A stretch of 64,000 bases of DNA, from NCBI RefSeq assembly GCF_954871325.1, contig NC_088775.1, positions 68,859,561 to 68,923,560 of the forward strand, written 5' to 3'. Below are positions 1 through 13,800 of the stretch, one piece after another. Under the pieces are notes generated by a model. The model saw only the letters and a list, made by a program, of their open reading frames with translations. It ran no database searches and had not been told where the DNA came from. The position numbers and the translations under genes are program-made. Position 1 is the stretch's first letter; each line of letters starts with the position of its first letter. The DNA is from Gordionus sp. m RMFG-2023. Its lineage: Eukaryota > Nematomorpha > Gordioida > Chordodea > Parachordodidae.

Positions 1-589
1 TTGATAATAAATATAGCAATAATTTGCATTTAATTATTTAACGCCATCTATTTATTTTAAATAAAATTTTTATTAAAAATTAATCTTCATATTATTCATC
101 GCACAATGTCTTTAAAAGATAATTTCTAATGTCCTTATCAATATTTTATAGTTTTCTGTAAAATATATAATTCGATTACTTGATTGTCATTTGATAATTG
201 ATAAAATTAGATATACTGTAAATCTAATATAATATTCCACTGTTTGTATTGTGCTTTATTTTTTTTATTTAATTTATGATTTAATTTTATCAATAGTTTT
301 ATAATTAGATTCTAATTTTATTAAATAAATAAATTAAAATTACTCACTTTATAAAAAATTATATTTGATATATTACATTATTTAGTAATTTTATGGATCT
401 ATTATTAATAATTATAATACATTTCACTTTTGTCTTGAGACTTATCTTTGGCTTATATTCCATTTCTTAAGAAGCATTTTTGGTTCACTTTTTTTATATA
501 TAAATGCTTTTTTCCAAAAATGTATAAATGATGATGAATAGTTTTATAAAAAATATATCAACTTTTAAATTCTCTCTTTCAAATTATTG
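1..589. other. AT-rich intergenic stretch
   Basis: I see no open reading frame, RNA gene or repeat that I can name here. Composition is extremely AT-rich, with long A and T runs. Confidence 0.5.
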
Positions 590-740
590 TTTAAGATATA
601 TGCAACATTTTTGGGGGTCAGGGAGTAGGGGGAGGACTAAGGGGGATATTTTTTATTAGCTTAAAATGATATTCACTAAAAGTAATAAATATCTGAAGGG
701 GGGATTTTCCCCTTGCCCCCCCCCCCCGGCTACGCCTATG
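590..740 (-). mobile_element. Terminal fragment of ZMYM1-type hAT family B
   Basis: Read on the minus strand from 739, the sequence begins with a terminus like CATAGGCGTAGCC, then a G run, a C run, and a block containing ATATCATTTTAAGCTAATAA followed by another C run. The same order occurs just inside the left end of the family-B hAT at 22286-22400. No transposase or second terminus is present, so this is a stranded end or an internally deleted copy. The match was made by eye. Confidence 0.6.
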
Positions 741-1072
741 ATATATGTAATTTTATATTTTCTATAAACTAATAAAAATATATTTTTTATTTGTTCCGGA
801 CTTATTTTTTGATATAATCTCTTAACCATTTTCATATATTTAATATTTTTTAAATTAAAATTGCCTTGGTGATTTAAACCGTAGTATTTTATGGATAAAT
901 AGTTTAAATGTTATTAATAACAGATACGAGCCAAAACACTAAAATTATTTTATATTATATTAATTAATAAATTTTTATTATCGGATTCTTTTTTTAACAT
1001 TAAACATCTTTCAATGTCAAAATGGTCAGTCACTTTTCAATTATAATAAAATAGTAATTTAAAGTTAAATTT

Positions 1073-1411
1073 ATGGGATGGTATGAAATAGTTCCAAGTT
1101 TTGTCTTGTACGCCACATTTTTTGTGGCTCCAGCTTTCATACTACCAGCAATTCATCTTGTTTTTATTCATAAGGTATCTTTTTATCAATTACTGATCAT
1201 AGTAGTATTTTAGCCAAATGCGCGACACGTTGCTGGTTATTTTAATAGGCCTATGTTAAAAAGAGATATTAGATTAACTAATGGAAACCCAGAAAATCAT
1301 ATTGTATCATTATTAGCCTATAAATTCATTTTATTTTTTGTATAGGGACTTGAAAAATTGCAAAGTAAAGAAGAAATTGCTGCCTTATATTTGAATTTAA
1401 TCAAAAACTAA
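1073..1411 (+). CDS. NDUFA1: NADH:ubiquinone oxidoreductase subunit A1 (MWFE, complex I accessory subunit)
   Basis: Three exons, 1073-1174, 1214-1303 and 1346-1411, are joined by 39- and 42-bp GT..AG introns, both in phase 0, giving 85 residues. The start is chosen because MGWYEIVPSF matches the conserved MWFEILP N terminus of this family. A single hydrophobic segment (about residues 7-32) ending in HLVFIHK follows, as expected for the one membrane helix anchoring this subunit in the inner mitochondrial membrane. Exon 2 carries KRDIRLTNGNPENHI, like the family's RDRR-(x)-GN/D block, and exon 3 starts GLEKL, like the family's GLEN. NDUFA1 is usually about 70 residues; the excess is a C-terminal extension after GLE. 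Nearest neighbours are transposon fragments. Identification is from recalled family sequence; splice sites are inferred from sequence only. Confidence 0.85.
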
Positions 1412-2640
1412 TATGTAGATTTTAATATATTGGCATATTTATTTTATAATGCTTGGTGCAAATTATAATAAATTTAGAGTTATTGGTGATTAATATTGAT
1501 TTTAATTGTAAAAAATTAACTATAAACATCAATATGCTTGATATTTCATACAATAAAGAAAAGAATGGAGATATTTCATAGTTATGAGAAAAATATTTAT
1601 TTTTCTAATTTTAATTCTTAAGAAAATTTGAAAAAAATTAATTGAAAAAACTTATTAACAATAAAATATTTATAATATGGGTTATTTCTTTACTATATAA
1701 ACAAAAAAAATCTTTTGATTATATAGGCCTTATTTATAGTAAGCATGCTTTGCTCACACATTGCTGGGTATTTTTTAAAAAGCAAGCAAATAGATAAAAA
1801 TTATATCTTTTTAATGATATAATTCATTTTATGGTAAGTCACTGAAACTTGGGGAAATTTTTTTATTTAAAAATAATAGATATGTGATTATATGGATATG
1901 AGTGGAAATTTTTTGATGTAATAATAATTCAAAGTTACATAACTAAATATTTTAAGAATTGCATATTATTTTCTTGTGAAAATTTTTACAATTCTCTAAT
2001 TTTACATTACAAATTGAGTATATTATTTAAAAAATTTAAAAGGCATCTGCTATATTGGACACTACTAAGTTTGGACTATTAAATCAAATACTAGATAATT
2101 AAGCAAATTATTTGAATAAACATAATATATAAACAATGTTAATATAGTTATATATATTTTTTAAGGAAAAACAAAAATAGTTATATATAAATTTATATTT
2201 AAAAATTTAATTAATTTACTTAAATTTGAACATATTTTTAACATTACAAAAATAGGAATATTCACATATATAAATGAGAGGAAGATTTTCTTCCACTTCT
2301 AGGGATTTTGCCTAAGATCCCTCCATGAGTGCTCAATATGTTGAGTATGGTTGATATATTATTTTGGTCTATTAAGTTTTTGCTATGTTGACCGAGTAAT
2401 GATCATATCCATTTTCATTAAGATTGTAATAACTTGAAAAAATAAATTTTAAGATTTGTCTGATCGCATATTTATTATTTTTTAATAAATATTTAAAAAA
2501 TAAAATAATATTAAAAATTTCCTCGAGTTTCAGTGACTTACCCATTTTGTCATATTGTGCATGTTGAAGTTTCCATTTTTTTTGCATATATTTTATTTGG
2601 TAAATCATTTTATTTTAACAGATGTATTAATTTTGTGATC
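1412..2640. other. Intergenic, nothing recognised
   Basis: This is the AT-rich stretch downstream of NDUFA1. Short open frames occur on both strands but show no protein-like composition, and I recognise no RNA gene. Confidence 0.4.
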
Positions 2641-2645
2641 ATATT

Positions 2646-2905
2646 ATCAGAGACTTGCTGGCCCAGCCCTAAGTCCAGCCTGGGTTCTGTACACTGGCCA
2701 GAAGCATTTTATTGTTTTAAATATCCCCAGTAGGGCTTAAAAATTTTTTTTTTATAAATACCCATAGGCCTAAATTTTTTTAAAATATACCAGGGCCAGG
2801 CCATTATTAGTTATAAAAATTTATTATATTTTTAAAAAATCCAGGTCTGGCTGAAGAATTTGAGCCAGGCCATGCAAATGGTACCAATGAAGGTCTGATA
2901 TCTAT
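2646..2905. mobile_element. Small GC-rich inverted-repeat element, probably non-autonomous hAT-like
   Basis: GGCC/CCAGG-type motifs alternate with T and A runs, and the outer ends are roughly inverted (ATCAGAGACTTGC at the left; ATCAGACCTTC reading inward from the right). No coding sequence is seen. The layout resembles the GC-rich subterminal arrays of the hAT ends elsewhere in this window. I could not define a target duplication. Confidence 0.35.
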
Positions 2906-3110
2906 TACATTTTTTTAAAAAATGTAAACATCTTTTTTATTATTTATGGATTTTTATGTTTAATTTATTTTAAAAGAATATCATTGCAAATATCACCATC
3001 AGTGGCGGAACTATAAAATATCTCGTTTCTTCGATGAATTTAACAATGGAACGTTTTCATAAATTTTTTACTATTACAAAAGTACAGTCATTAAAAACTT
3101 TACCAATAAT

Positions 3111-4690
3111 TAGACCTGTGCGGGCGGCCGTTGGCCGGCCGCCGACCTTTTTGGTTACGCCGAAAACGCTACCGTTTGTGCACGGCCGGCGTAGAAATTT
3201 CTTTCTACCTTTTTATTCTAATAATTGGTCAACATCACTCTTGTAATTTTTTAATAATAAGGATTTTGAATGAATTTTTATTTTCTACCATTTTAAAATC
3301 ATAGTTGTATTGACGTCATTATAGAATTCAATCAATCAAAAATCTAAAATTCCAAAAGTTACCATAATTTTACATATTTTTAAAATGGATGCATCTACTT
3401 TAATAATTTTATAAATAATTTTAGTATCCTAACTCTGGATAATAAAAAATCCGTAGTCTGGAAATTTTTTGCAAAAGAATTAGATAAATTATTACTGCTC
3501 TAAGATATAAAACTGCAGAGGTTAAATTTGAATTCGAGGAATATCAAAGAAAATGCCTAAGTACAATAGATTTAACATCAGACATGTTAGATCTTGACAG
3601 CATTGATCCATACCCGGATACCCGTTTTCAAATTGGCAATTCCAATGATAATAATAATTCCACGCTTATGAAAACCTTAAAATTAAATATCCCAATACGT
3701 TGGCATAGTATATTAATTATGCTAAAAAGCATATCTGGATTAAATAAGAATTTAATTAATAATGTTTTGAAAAGAATTGGGAAGCACTTTCTCAAATTAT
3801 GAATCTGATCTAGTAGAAAAACTATTAGCATTTCTTTCAAAATTTAAAGAAACTGTCGAATTTCAGTACAAAAGGGTCTACTTTAAATTTGGCGTTACTT
3901 TTTAGAAGTGAAATTGAAACACATTTAATAGTAAGTAATAGTGATAGTTAATCACTTAAGGAAAATATGCTAAAAAAACATGCGTTGCCATTTCCGGTTT
4001 GTAATCTGCAAGTAATATTATTAAGTATATTCTTTTATTTTTTATTTAAAATTATCTAGGTATTGGCTTCTCTTTTAGATCCAAGATTTTAAAAATTGAC
4101 AATTATGTCAATTAATAGAGCAATATTGCTCAGATTAAGAATTTATAATAAAACATCTTAAACTTATTGAGAATGATGATAATCAGATAGTAAATATAGC
4201 TAGTGAGGATGAAGATGAATTATTAAATTCAAGTTATTTGACAAAATTGGCAAATAAACATTCAACAAATATAAATTATGATTCCAAGTTAGGTGACTTA
4301 GAACAAGAATGCCACAGTTTTCTTGGAAAACGACATTCATAGAGTTTTCTCTACCGCAGGAGACGTTAAATATCAAGAGATCATCATTATGTCCCAAAAA
4401 CTTAAATAAAATAATTTTTATACATGATAATTATAAAATTACGAAATCGATTTTGGATATAATAAGTTTTCTATTAAATGAATATTAAAAAATATGCCGA
4501 GATATCTGTAAAATAGTGTATATTTATTTATTTTTTAAAATTAATAAGCAATTAAAAAATTTATCTTATAAAAATTTATATATGCGCCGATTTACGCCGA
4601 TTTTATTGACGGCGGCTAAAAATCGGCGCGCCGCCGGCCGTCGATTAAATTTTTTAAAAATTGCGCCGGTCGCGTCGGCGCACAGGCCTA
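3111..4690 (+). mobile_element. hAT transposon family A, copy 1 (degenerate)
   Basis: The ends are TAGACCTGTGCGGGCGG and, inverted, TAGGCCTGTGCGCCGACG, with GC-rich subterminal DNA at both sides. Flanking octamers CCAATAAT (3103-3110) and CCTATAAT (4691-4698) match at 7 of 8 positions, as expected for an aged hAT target duplication. Inside, plus-strand remnants include IRWHSILIML at about 3697-3727, equivalent to the conserved RW motif of hAT transposases, and relics of the C-terminal dimerisation region near 4340. The 1.58-kb length and broken frames make this a non-functional copy. Two more family-A elements lie at 21914-31073 and 28211-29842. Confidence 0.85.
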
Positions 4691-5271
4691 CCTATAATTT
4701 ACTTACTTTTGAAAAAAATACCTAATAAATAGATGTATTGTTTTTTTTTTTGACAAAAACAATTTTATCACTAATCCTAGCTAGGGCTTATAATAAAACA
4801 AAAAAACAGATAAATGTTATATAAATAATAATTTTTAAAAAGATATATAATAAAAAAGAAAACCATGAATGTTTTTGAAATGGGGAAATAATAGAAATAT
4901 GTTGTATTAGAAATTTTTTAGTATACAAAGCTTATCTGTTTAAAAAAAAAGCCAATAACATTGCCTCATAACTGACTAGTTAATGCAAGAAGATTTGAAT
5001 CAGTTAGGGGATTTAAGTTACCAATAGGGGAAGTTTATATGTTAGGTTCTAATTTGTAAAATATTGCTAATATTTCTTTACATTTTCGAAAATAATATAT
5101 ATATATAGTTAGGGAAGGTAATACTCATATTTCAATTGAGTTTTTATTTTAAATTTCTAAAAAAAATTTAGCTTTATTGAGAATGTTTCATTGATAATGA
5201 TTGTTAAATGTTCATATACTTATAATTTTTAAATGTATTTAATATAAATAAATAAGTAATAATTAGTGTGT

Positions 5272-6333
5272 GAGGTCTGCATTGGGCGGGTTTTTCGACC
5301 AAAAGCCCGCCCATCCAATGTTTTAAAAAAATTTAACCCGCCTGCCCATAGTTTTCAAAAAAATATATACCCGCCCGCCCCGCTCATTCTAAAATTCCTT
5401 ACCCGCTCGCCCGCCTATTAGTCTAAAATTTTTTATCCGCCCGCCCATTATTTATAAAATATTTTAACCCAAGCCCGCTTATAAAATTTAATTATGGTCA
5501 TTCTTTCATTTTTTTTAAGCATCTAATAAAAATATTTCAACATTACACCTCTAGAAAAAGTTTATAATTTAGGAAATTAATATGTATAAAAATAATCAAT
5601 GTAAATTATGGACAATTTATTTGATCAAATTGAATATTTATGAAAAAATATAATTGTAAAATTAATATTATATGTAATTATAATGCAAAAATAATAATGA
5701 ATCGACATTTTCTGGATTCAAACACGTTCTTCTTGTTCTAAAAATCTTCCAGCAATGCTAAATCCGCGTTCGGAAGAAGCACTAGTTGCAGGAATTGCCA
5801 ATATTTTTCTTGCTAATCTTGATAGCTTTGGCAAATCTCTTTCTTGCCGTATCCACCAAAGTAGGATATCCGTTTGAAGTATATCCTCTTCCTCAAGTGA
5901 GATCTTTAAATAAAAGTGAAAACAAATGCAGATTGCAAACCCAAAAAAAGGAAATTTTAAGAGGAAAGTTTTATTACATTCCCATAAAAGGAAATTTTTA
6001 ATAAACAAAAATGTTTATTTATTTAAAGAAAAAAGTTTTATTGTTGTGTTTATTACATAATATAGTTAGGTAAATGTTCTTCACTTAAAAAACGATTGGT
6101 ACATTAAAAAAAGAAATATTGTTATAGATCATTTAAACAATTATTTATTTTAGTGTTTTTTTGAACAAAAATTTTAAATTTCCTTAACCCGCCCGCCCAT
6201 TGTTTAAATTTCTTAACCCGCCCGCCTAGCCCGCCCATAGTTTCAAATTTTTTAACCCGCCCGCCTGCCCATTCTCGAAAATTTTTTTACCCGGGCTTGG
6301 GCGGGCGGACCGAAACCTTGCCCAATGCAGCTC
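5272..6333 (-). mobile_element. hAT transposon family C, internally deleted
   Basis: Inverted ends read GAGGTCTGCATTGGGCGGG (left) and GAGCTGCATTGGGCAAGG (right). Flanking octamers TAGTGTGT (5264-5271) and TAGGGTGT (6334-6341) agree at 7 of 8. Both ends hold repeated CCCGCC blocks separated by A/T runs, about 200 bp on the left and 160 bp on the right, in otherwise AT-rich DNA. Between them the minus strand at 5718-5905 encodes a hAT C-terminal dimerisation domain. At about 1.06 kb the element has lost most of its transposase. Confidence 0.8.
5718..5905 (-). pseudogene. hAT transposase C-terminal dimerisation fragment (family C)
   Basis: The translation contains LLWWIRQERDLPKLSRLARK followed by ILAIPATSASSERGFSIAG, the signature of the hAT C-terminal dimerisation region (LP.L..LA..IL.IPATSA.SER.FS.AG). 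Upstream catalytic-core sequence is absent, so this is a remnant. It lies between the CCCGCC arrays of its element. Confidence 0.85.
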
Positions 6334-8660
6334 TAGGGTGTCCACCCATTATATTTAACTTCAGTTGCATTGTTCTTATTTTAAAATCGTAAAGTTGCAT
6401 TCTGTTTATAATAATATTGGGGTCTAGTTTTTAAAAGAAATTCAGTTCATTCTGGGTTTTATTTTATAAGTTGGGTTTTTAAATTATTCATAACATATCT
6501 TTTTTGATATACCCATAAAAATATTTTGAAAAATAAAAACCAAATAAACGAAGAAAATAAGTAGGATTTCCTTATTTTTTTATTATAAAACATGAATAAA
6601 ATATAAAAGTTTAGTCTAATCACATAAATTTATAGTATTTTTTTAAAAAACAATGTTAATCAATAAAATTTATACATATAATTTTTAAGTATATGTATGT
6701 TAGTTCAATTTTATTAAAATGTAGTCAGCTGTTAAATTCAATATTATTTTATCTAATATTTACTAATGGTAAAAAATTATATATTTTTTTTTTAAATTTT
6801 CATCTGATAGGCTCGAGCTCTTTGTGGAATTCCCTATGCTGAAAACGTTTTTGACATGAGCTAATGGAATTGCCGATAGTGTTGTTAAATTGCTCAGTCA
6901 AATTAAGTTAGCCATAAATTGGGTCAGGTTTGAAGTCAAATGATCCGAGCCTGACTCAATATGATGTCTTCTCAATTATTTAACATAATATTTCATCTAA
7001 TATCTTTGAAAAGTTAAATGTTTTTAAAATCAATAAGGATTCTTTTGATTTCTCTGTTTTGAGTCTGCTATGTCAAAGATTTCTAAAACCTCAAAGCTTA
7101 AGAGGAAGTTAGCCCTAAAGGAAAATATAAATTTTTTAACTATTTTCTTTTCAACTGGATAGTTTTTAATTTTAGAAAGGAGTTCTAACTTCGTGATATA
7201 ACAAAAGTTGACCCTGACATTATCTCTTAGCAAAGAAAATTTAAATAATTTTTGAGCTGAACTTTAAAAAATATTTATTTAAAAAGTCATAACTTCTGAG
7301 ACCAGTGTGTATAGTAAGAATAAGATAGTTAAACTTAGACGCCACAACAAATCTACTCTTACCCTTGATAATGATTTTCGGTACTAGAAAATATCTAAGT
7401 TTTCTCCACTATTAATTCTAACTCGACAAGGAAAATTCAAAAAAAAATTTTTAAATATAAAATTATGTAGGTAGGACTCCATGTAACAGAGAAATAATGT
7501 GTAGAAGACTGGGGTTAAATCAAGATTTAACTATTTGCAATAAATTTTTTATTTAGCCCAAGCGGAATTTTATAATTGTATATGTTAGTATAACATTAGG
7601 CTACAAAAAAAATTGGGGTTTTTTATTTCACCTGGACGTTGAGATTTAGTCGTTTTTGCCACCATGCCTCGATAAGATGGGATGGCATATGGGGTAAAAT
7701 ATTAAAACCGAGAAAACATACATCATTTATTTTATTGAATAAAATTTATAAATTATAGACAGGAATTACATTAATTGGAAGAAATTGCAAAAAAAATTAA
7801 TCTATACTAGGCAAGTATAATTAAAGTCATAAACTCATCTAGCGTGTGGGATGAATGTGTTATACATGGAATCAATTCTTCATTGCTTATTAAGAGAGTT
7901 GAGCCCGGAACTCTTAGAATCACATCAAACTAAGAACCGGAACAATAATCCCATTTTGATCTTTTTTAGGAACCGAGAACCCTTTAGAAAAATATTCAGA
8001 ATTAGTCCACGTTCCAAACTGATTTTTATCTACCAAATTTAGTATAATATAAAACATATACCATTTCAAATTAGGGAACAGTGCTGAAAAATGTTTGAAA
8101 GAAACAGCTAGAAAAATAATTGTTATGATTTTTTTTAAATGAAAATTTTAAATTGATTAAGAAACATTTTTTAAAAAAAACGAATTTTATTAAAAATGCT
8201 TTAAATATGAACGCGTTTATTTTCACCACTAGTTATAAGTATATTTAGTTTCCTAGAATACTTCAATATTATCAGTATAGTATTTTAAATGAGAAAAACT
8301 TTTAAAATTTACATATAACTTCAATTGCCATCTGTTACCCCCATGATAAAAAAAACTGTAAATGATTATATTACCGATTCAAGGATCAAGTCCTTATAAA
8401 AGCTCGAGAATTGCAATCAAAAATCGAGGGCAAATTTTCTGAAAAAAATTATGCGATAAATAATCTGTAGGCGGAAAATGATATAAATTTCTTATCAAAT
8501 CCAACAAGGATTTAATATTTGATAACTTATAACTCAATCATATAGAAACCAAAAGGTATTTATTATAATTTACTTTTTAAAAAGGGTCAATTCATTAGCC
8601 CCCTCCTGAATAAATATAGAGAATCAATCCGTTTTTTCAAATATATCTGTTGACCTAATA
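6334..8660. other. Intergenic, nothing recognised
   Basis: AT-rich DNA with no protein-like open frame. Around 6870-6960 a short patch of GGGTCAGGTTTGAAG and GAGCCTGACTC-like motifs hints at an old transposon end, but I cannot delimit it. Confidence 0.35.
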
Positions 8661-8699
8661 ATTTTAATGAGTAATCATTGTGGAAATTGTAGTGCCTAA

Positions 8700-9140
8700 A
8701 GAAGCTTCTCTAGGTTGAAGTTTATTATAACATGCTATAAACGCTCTTCTATTTTTCAAGATAGATTTTGCGATGTCAATAGAAAATGTGCTAAACAGTT
8801 TAAAATGATCTTCAAAATAAAAAATCTTCAAAAATTTTGATCTTTGAAAAATTTTAAAATAAGATTTTTGTAAAACGAAGATTTTTTTGAGAGTGCTCAA
8901 ACAGGTTTTTTGATTTACCTAAAATTTCGATTTTTTTTTGTAAGAAATCTTTTATAAGTAAATTTTTGTGATTTTTACGCATAAAAAATCTTTCATATTA
9001 AAATCATAAATTTTTAAAAATGTGATTTCGATCTTTTTTAAAAAAATCTTTAATTCTAAGATCTTCAAATATATTTTGCTTAAAACTTTAGGCAAAAAAA
9101 ATCTTCAAAAAATTTTTGAAGATTTTTTTTTCAACCCTTG
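8700..9140 (-). repeat. Dispersed repeat R1, copy a
   Basis: Read on the minus strand, the segment from about 9115 to 8880 repeats the order of motifs at 31281-31560: GAAGATC, GGATTTTTTATGC-like, AAAAATCACAAA, TACTTATAAAAGATT, AAATTTTAGGTAAA, then CTGTTT followed by CTCAAAAAAATCTTC. Its outer end, CCAAGGGTTGAAAAAAAATC on the minus strand, resembles the CAGGGTTTTATATAGATC start of copy b. It is non-coding and possibly a non-autonomous DNA transposon. Confidence 0.6.
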
Positions 9141-10750
9141 GTTAAATAAAATATAGATGTATCCAATGAATTAATAATTTTGCAAGAATTAAATTTTATA
9201 TATGTGAGAAGGGCAGGCAAATGATGGCCCCAATATTTTTAAAAAAAAGGGTTGGAGTAGCATGTTTGATTTTTAAATTTCATGTCGGTCATTTTTTTAT
9301 CACATATTAAATCTTTTTCACAAATATCAAATTTAAAACGTCATTTATCTTAAAGATTTTTATCATCCAGATCTAATGATATCTGACTCAATACAATTTT
9401 AAAATTCAAAGTCTTAAAATGCAGTTTTTTTATATATTATTTTTACAGTTTTTTTTTAAATCCGCGCTGTTTTTTAAATTATCTGCATAGTTTTTTAATT
9501 AAAATGAGCAGCTTTTTTTATATTAATAAAAAAAACTTAAATATCGTTCTGGAAATTAATTTTTTTTTAAATAATATTTTATTTGCCCAATTAACTCTCT
9601 TGAACATGTATCTTAGGAAAGAGAGTAAGGTCAAAGTTAGGTCATATGAAAGTTAGGGTTAATATTTATCAAGAAAAATGGGGGTTAAATACTTATATTT
9701 TAATGGGTAAATTTTTAAAAATAATTTTAAAAACTTAACAGAATAAAGTACTGTGCATTTAATTAATTTCAAAACTGTGCAACTAATTATTTCATAACTG
9801 CACATTTTAATTATTCTACCGAGCATTTATATAGTACCCTTTAATTAAGTTGTATTGAAATCCAATACATCTTGCATTTTAATAGATTATTACATGTACT
9901 TTTACTACGTTGGTGATGAATTAAGATCTTCACTAAAATTAAATATGGTAGGAGTAAAGGTATTAGAAGGCATGTCAAAGAAGTTTGGAGGGGGGGGGGT
10001 TGTTTTTTGTTAATTTTGTTCAAGATATTTAAATTCTTTGCTATATTACATTAGGGGGTTAATGTCATTATTGGTTAAATCGGGGTGTAGAAATGCCTAG
10101 ATCATATAATATAGCTCTAATTTATTACCTCATCAGTATTACAGGTCTTATCGTAAGTCGGCAAAGACAATGAAAATTATTTTCTGAAATTAAAAACCTT
10201 CATATTCAAATCTTGCATTGTAATTTTTCTTTATTAAATTTTGATAAAATTATATATATGTGACCCCGATTTTTTCAGTTACTGGGGTGAATGTGATGTA
10301 GTTATAAATAATTTGATAATTTTATATAGTAATATAGTAATATAAATATTAGTACGATCTAATATCTGTATATTTTTTGAGATAAGATTAGAATTTAAAC
10401 AAATTACAATTATGACAATGGAATACGTTAAATAATATATATCTAAAAACTAAAAAAGGCTTAAATCAAATTTTAACAATCATTTGTCCATAGTTAGTTT
10501 AGTTTCCTATAAATTTTTTTAAAAATAATAATTCAAAAATCGTTAAAAGATGATTATATAAGGTCTCTCCGTTATTTATGCATGATATACAAAAAATGTG
10601 TGTTATAAGATTTACGATAAATTAATATAATGTACCACTTGGAATACAATAAAACAAAAAAAATTAAATTAGAATGTTTATTTCGTGATTTGGTTCATAA
10701 TTTCGAATCATAGCTAATAAAACAAAATGATATTATCATAGATAATAATT
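9141..10750. other. Region downstream of the PRUNE2-like gene
   Basis: AT-rich DNA with no recognisable gene. The 3' UTR and polyadenylation signal of the PRUNE2-like gene should lie in the part closest to 10750 on the minus strand, but none of the candidate A-rich motifs stands out. There is a short poly-G run at about 9990. Confidence 0.4.
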
Positions 10751-10859
10751 TTAATACCTTAAGAGTTGATCTGGCAAAAAATTTAAGTCCAAAGTTGGAA
10801 TATTTTCTTTTAAAATTTTGAGAGAGTTGACAAAATTTAATTTTTGCCAAAATTTGGAT
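10751..10859 (-). CDS. PRUNE2-like last exon: BCH C terminus
   Basis: Encodes [20 protein letters not shown] then [15 protein letters not shown] and TAA, matching SKFSQKIRYVFNLAELAELV and the PECI block at the end of BCH. A possible donor (GTATTA) overlaps the last codons, so a further small exon cannot be excluded. Confidence 0.88.
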
Positions 10860-13800
10860 CTATATAACGACATAGGAAAAAAAATGAATTAATATATGAT
10901 ATTGTTTTCTATAATTAATTTATTAATTACTCATTCTGAAAACTAGACGATAAAAAAACTAACTATAATGAGAGAATAGACTAAATTTTACTAATCGTTT
11001 TCCCATTTATTGTTTTTAAAATATTATAAATTATTTTCGATTTATGTTAATCTACAAATTTTGATATATTTATAATAATGAGATCTTACACCATAAAGGG
11101 TCTGCACATATAACAAACCGTACGAAACCATAAACTGGGATGCACCACATAAATACTTTTTATATTTTTTTTCAATCTAAAAATATAATAGTTAGAAATT
11201 ATTGATAGATTCTTTTTAAACTTTCGTAGATGTGTCAAGGTACTCAAACTCAATTTTTTTTGTAGGCAAGTAACTTCGTCTTCGTCATTACTGCTCAATA
11301 ATCTTGAGGGTAACTTACCATTCTTTTTAAAGTAGTTTCTGCAAAAATTAACATTTTGATCAAGCAAAACTTCATATCCTTGCCTTCCCATAAAATTTTA
11401 TAAATGAACGACATAAATAAATAAATTATGTTAACACTATATCAAACTTTTGTTCCAATAGTCGATAATATTTCAACAACCATCTGAAATTAGGTAATAG
11501 GTTTTTAGGCGCTGATCCCTCAAAAAATATTATTATATAATCATCCTCGACTAGTATATGCAGAGTTTTTACTATGTAACTATGGATATTTTTTTTTAAT
11601 TTTAATATTTGTCTATAAATTTACAAGAATAATTGTTCCATTATATATTCGTAATTGGGGGTAGAGCGGCATGGCAAATAACACGCATAGAGACATACAA
11701 TGGGTGTACTTTTGTTGTCCTCAAAGTATCCTGTTACATGATCAAAAAAATCCTAAAATATCGCTACTTGATTAATATAGTGTTCTATCTACATCTGGAT
11801 TAATTATAGCCATTTAAAACACTATCGCTCTCTGACTAAAACTATAAGATATTTAAACTTTTTTTTTAAATTTTTGATATACTTAAACTATGCCAATTAT
11901 CTTTTTTTTTATATACTATTTTTTTTATGAAAATGGCAAAAAAGTGATTTTAAAATCATTATGTCAATAAGAGTGAGTAAAAGGCTTTTTTATGTTCCAT
12001 CTATGGTTCAAACTAGGCTTAGGACAAATTAATACGAATCGAATAATAAATTATTCACATTCAATTCATTCAAAAGAAGCGAATAACCCCTCCCCCCTCT
12101 CTAATATAGAGTATTATAGTTCTCAAAATGCATTTTAATCTGAAAATGTATGTTTTCTTGAAGTTTATTCCCTATTTAATGTTTGAAGGTCCGTGAAGTT
12201 GTAGGAACGATGTAAGGATCAATTACCAAAACCTATGCCATTATTTAGAGTCTTAATTGATCCTAATTGATCTTCAAACCAGACATCAGCGGAATCAAAG
12301 ATTATTGAGTTAGCAAAATAATGAGAGTGCGAAGATTTGCAGCTGTAGGAATGATTTGAGGATCAATTACCGAAATTTATACCATTATATAGCCCGATAA
12401 TTGATCCTAATTGATCTTCTATCCGGAAAGCAGCGGAATGAACCGTTACTGAGTTATGAGCAAAATAAGAAAGTGTTGGCACTTTGCCAAAACCGAAAAT
12501 ATAAAAGATCACGATCTGAAACTTTACAATTATTTAGGCTTTTGTGCGTTAATAATTTCCAAACCGGATAACGATATCACTAACCGCAACCGAGTTATGA
12601 CCTGTTTTTAAAGCGTGAAGTTGTAGGAATTTTTTTAAAAAGTGAGGATCAATTACCAAAAACTATACCAAATTGTGGTGCGTTAATTGATCCTCCAGAA
12701 TCTTTAAACCGCATATCAACGGAATAAACCGTTCGTGAGTTATAAGCAAAATAGAAAGGTTTTGGCATCTTGCAAATTAAAAATTTGAGCAATCATTTTT
12801 TTAGTTATAGCCAATATTCAGTACCTTAATTGATCCCCCGTATTCTTCAAACGGAATGTCAAAAAAATTAAAGGCTATTGAGTTATAAGCAAAATAATGA
12901 GAGTGCGAAGATTTGCAGCTGTAGGAACGATTTGAGGATCAATTACCGAAACTTATACCATTGCCCGTTAATTGATCCTAATTAATCTTCTATCCGGAAA
13001 GCAGCGGAATAAACCGATACTGAGTTATGAGCAAAATAAGAAAGTGTTGGCACTTTGCCAAAACCGAAAATATAAAAGATCACGATCTGAAACTTGGCAA
13101 TTATTTAGGCTTTAATTTGTGCGTTAATAATTTCCAAACCGGATATCGATATCACTAACCGCAACTGAGTTATGACCTGTTTTTATAGCGTGAAGTTGTA
13201 GGAATTTTTTTAAAAAGTGAATTACTAAAAATTATGCTAAAGTGTGGTGCGTTAATTGATCCTCCAGAATCTTTAAACCGCATATCAACGGAATGTGCCG
13301 TTCGTGATTTATAAGCAAAACAAAAAAGTGTTGGCACTTTGCCAAAACCGAAAATAAAAAAGATCATGTTTTGAAACTTGGCAATTATGTAGTATTCAAT
13401 ACGTACATTAACAATCACCAAACTGGATATCGATATCACTAACCAATACCGAGTTATAACCATTTTAAAAACGTTAAGTTGGCGGAAATATTTAAGCTGT
13501 AGGAACGATTTGGGGATCAATTACCGAAATATATATCATTGTATAGCCCGTTAATTGATCCTAATTGATCTTCTATCCGGAAAGCAGCGGAATAAATCGT
13601 TACTGAGTTATGAGCAAAATAAGAAAGTGTTGGCACTCTGCCAAAACCGAAAATATAAAAGATCACGATCTGAAACTTGGCAATTATTTAGGCTTTAATT
13701 TGTGCGTTAATAATTTCCATACCGGATATCGATATCACTAACCGCAACAGAGTTATGACCTGTTTTTATAGCGTGAAGTTGTAGGAATTTTTTTAAAAAG

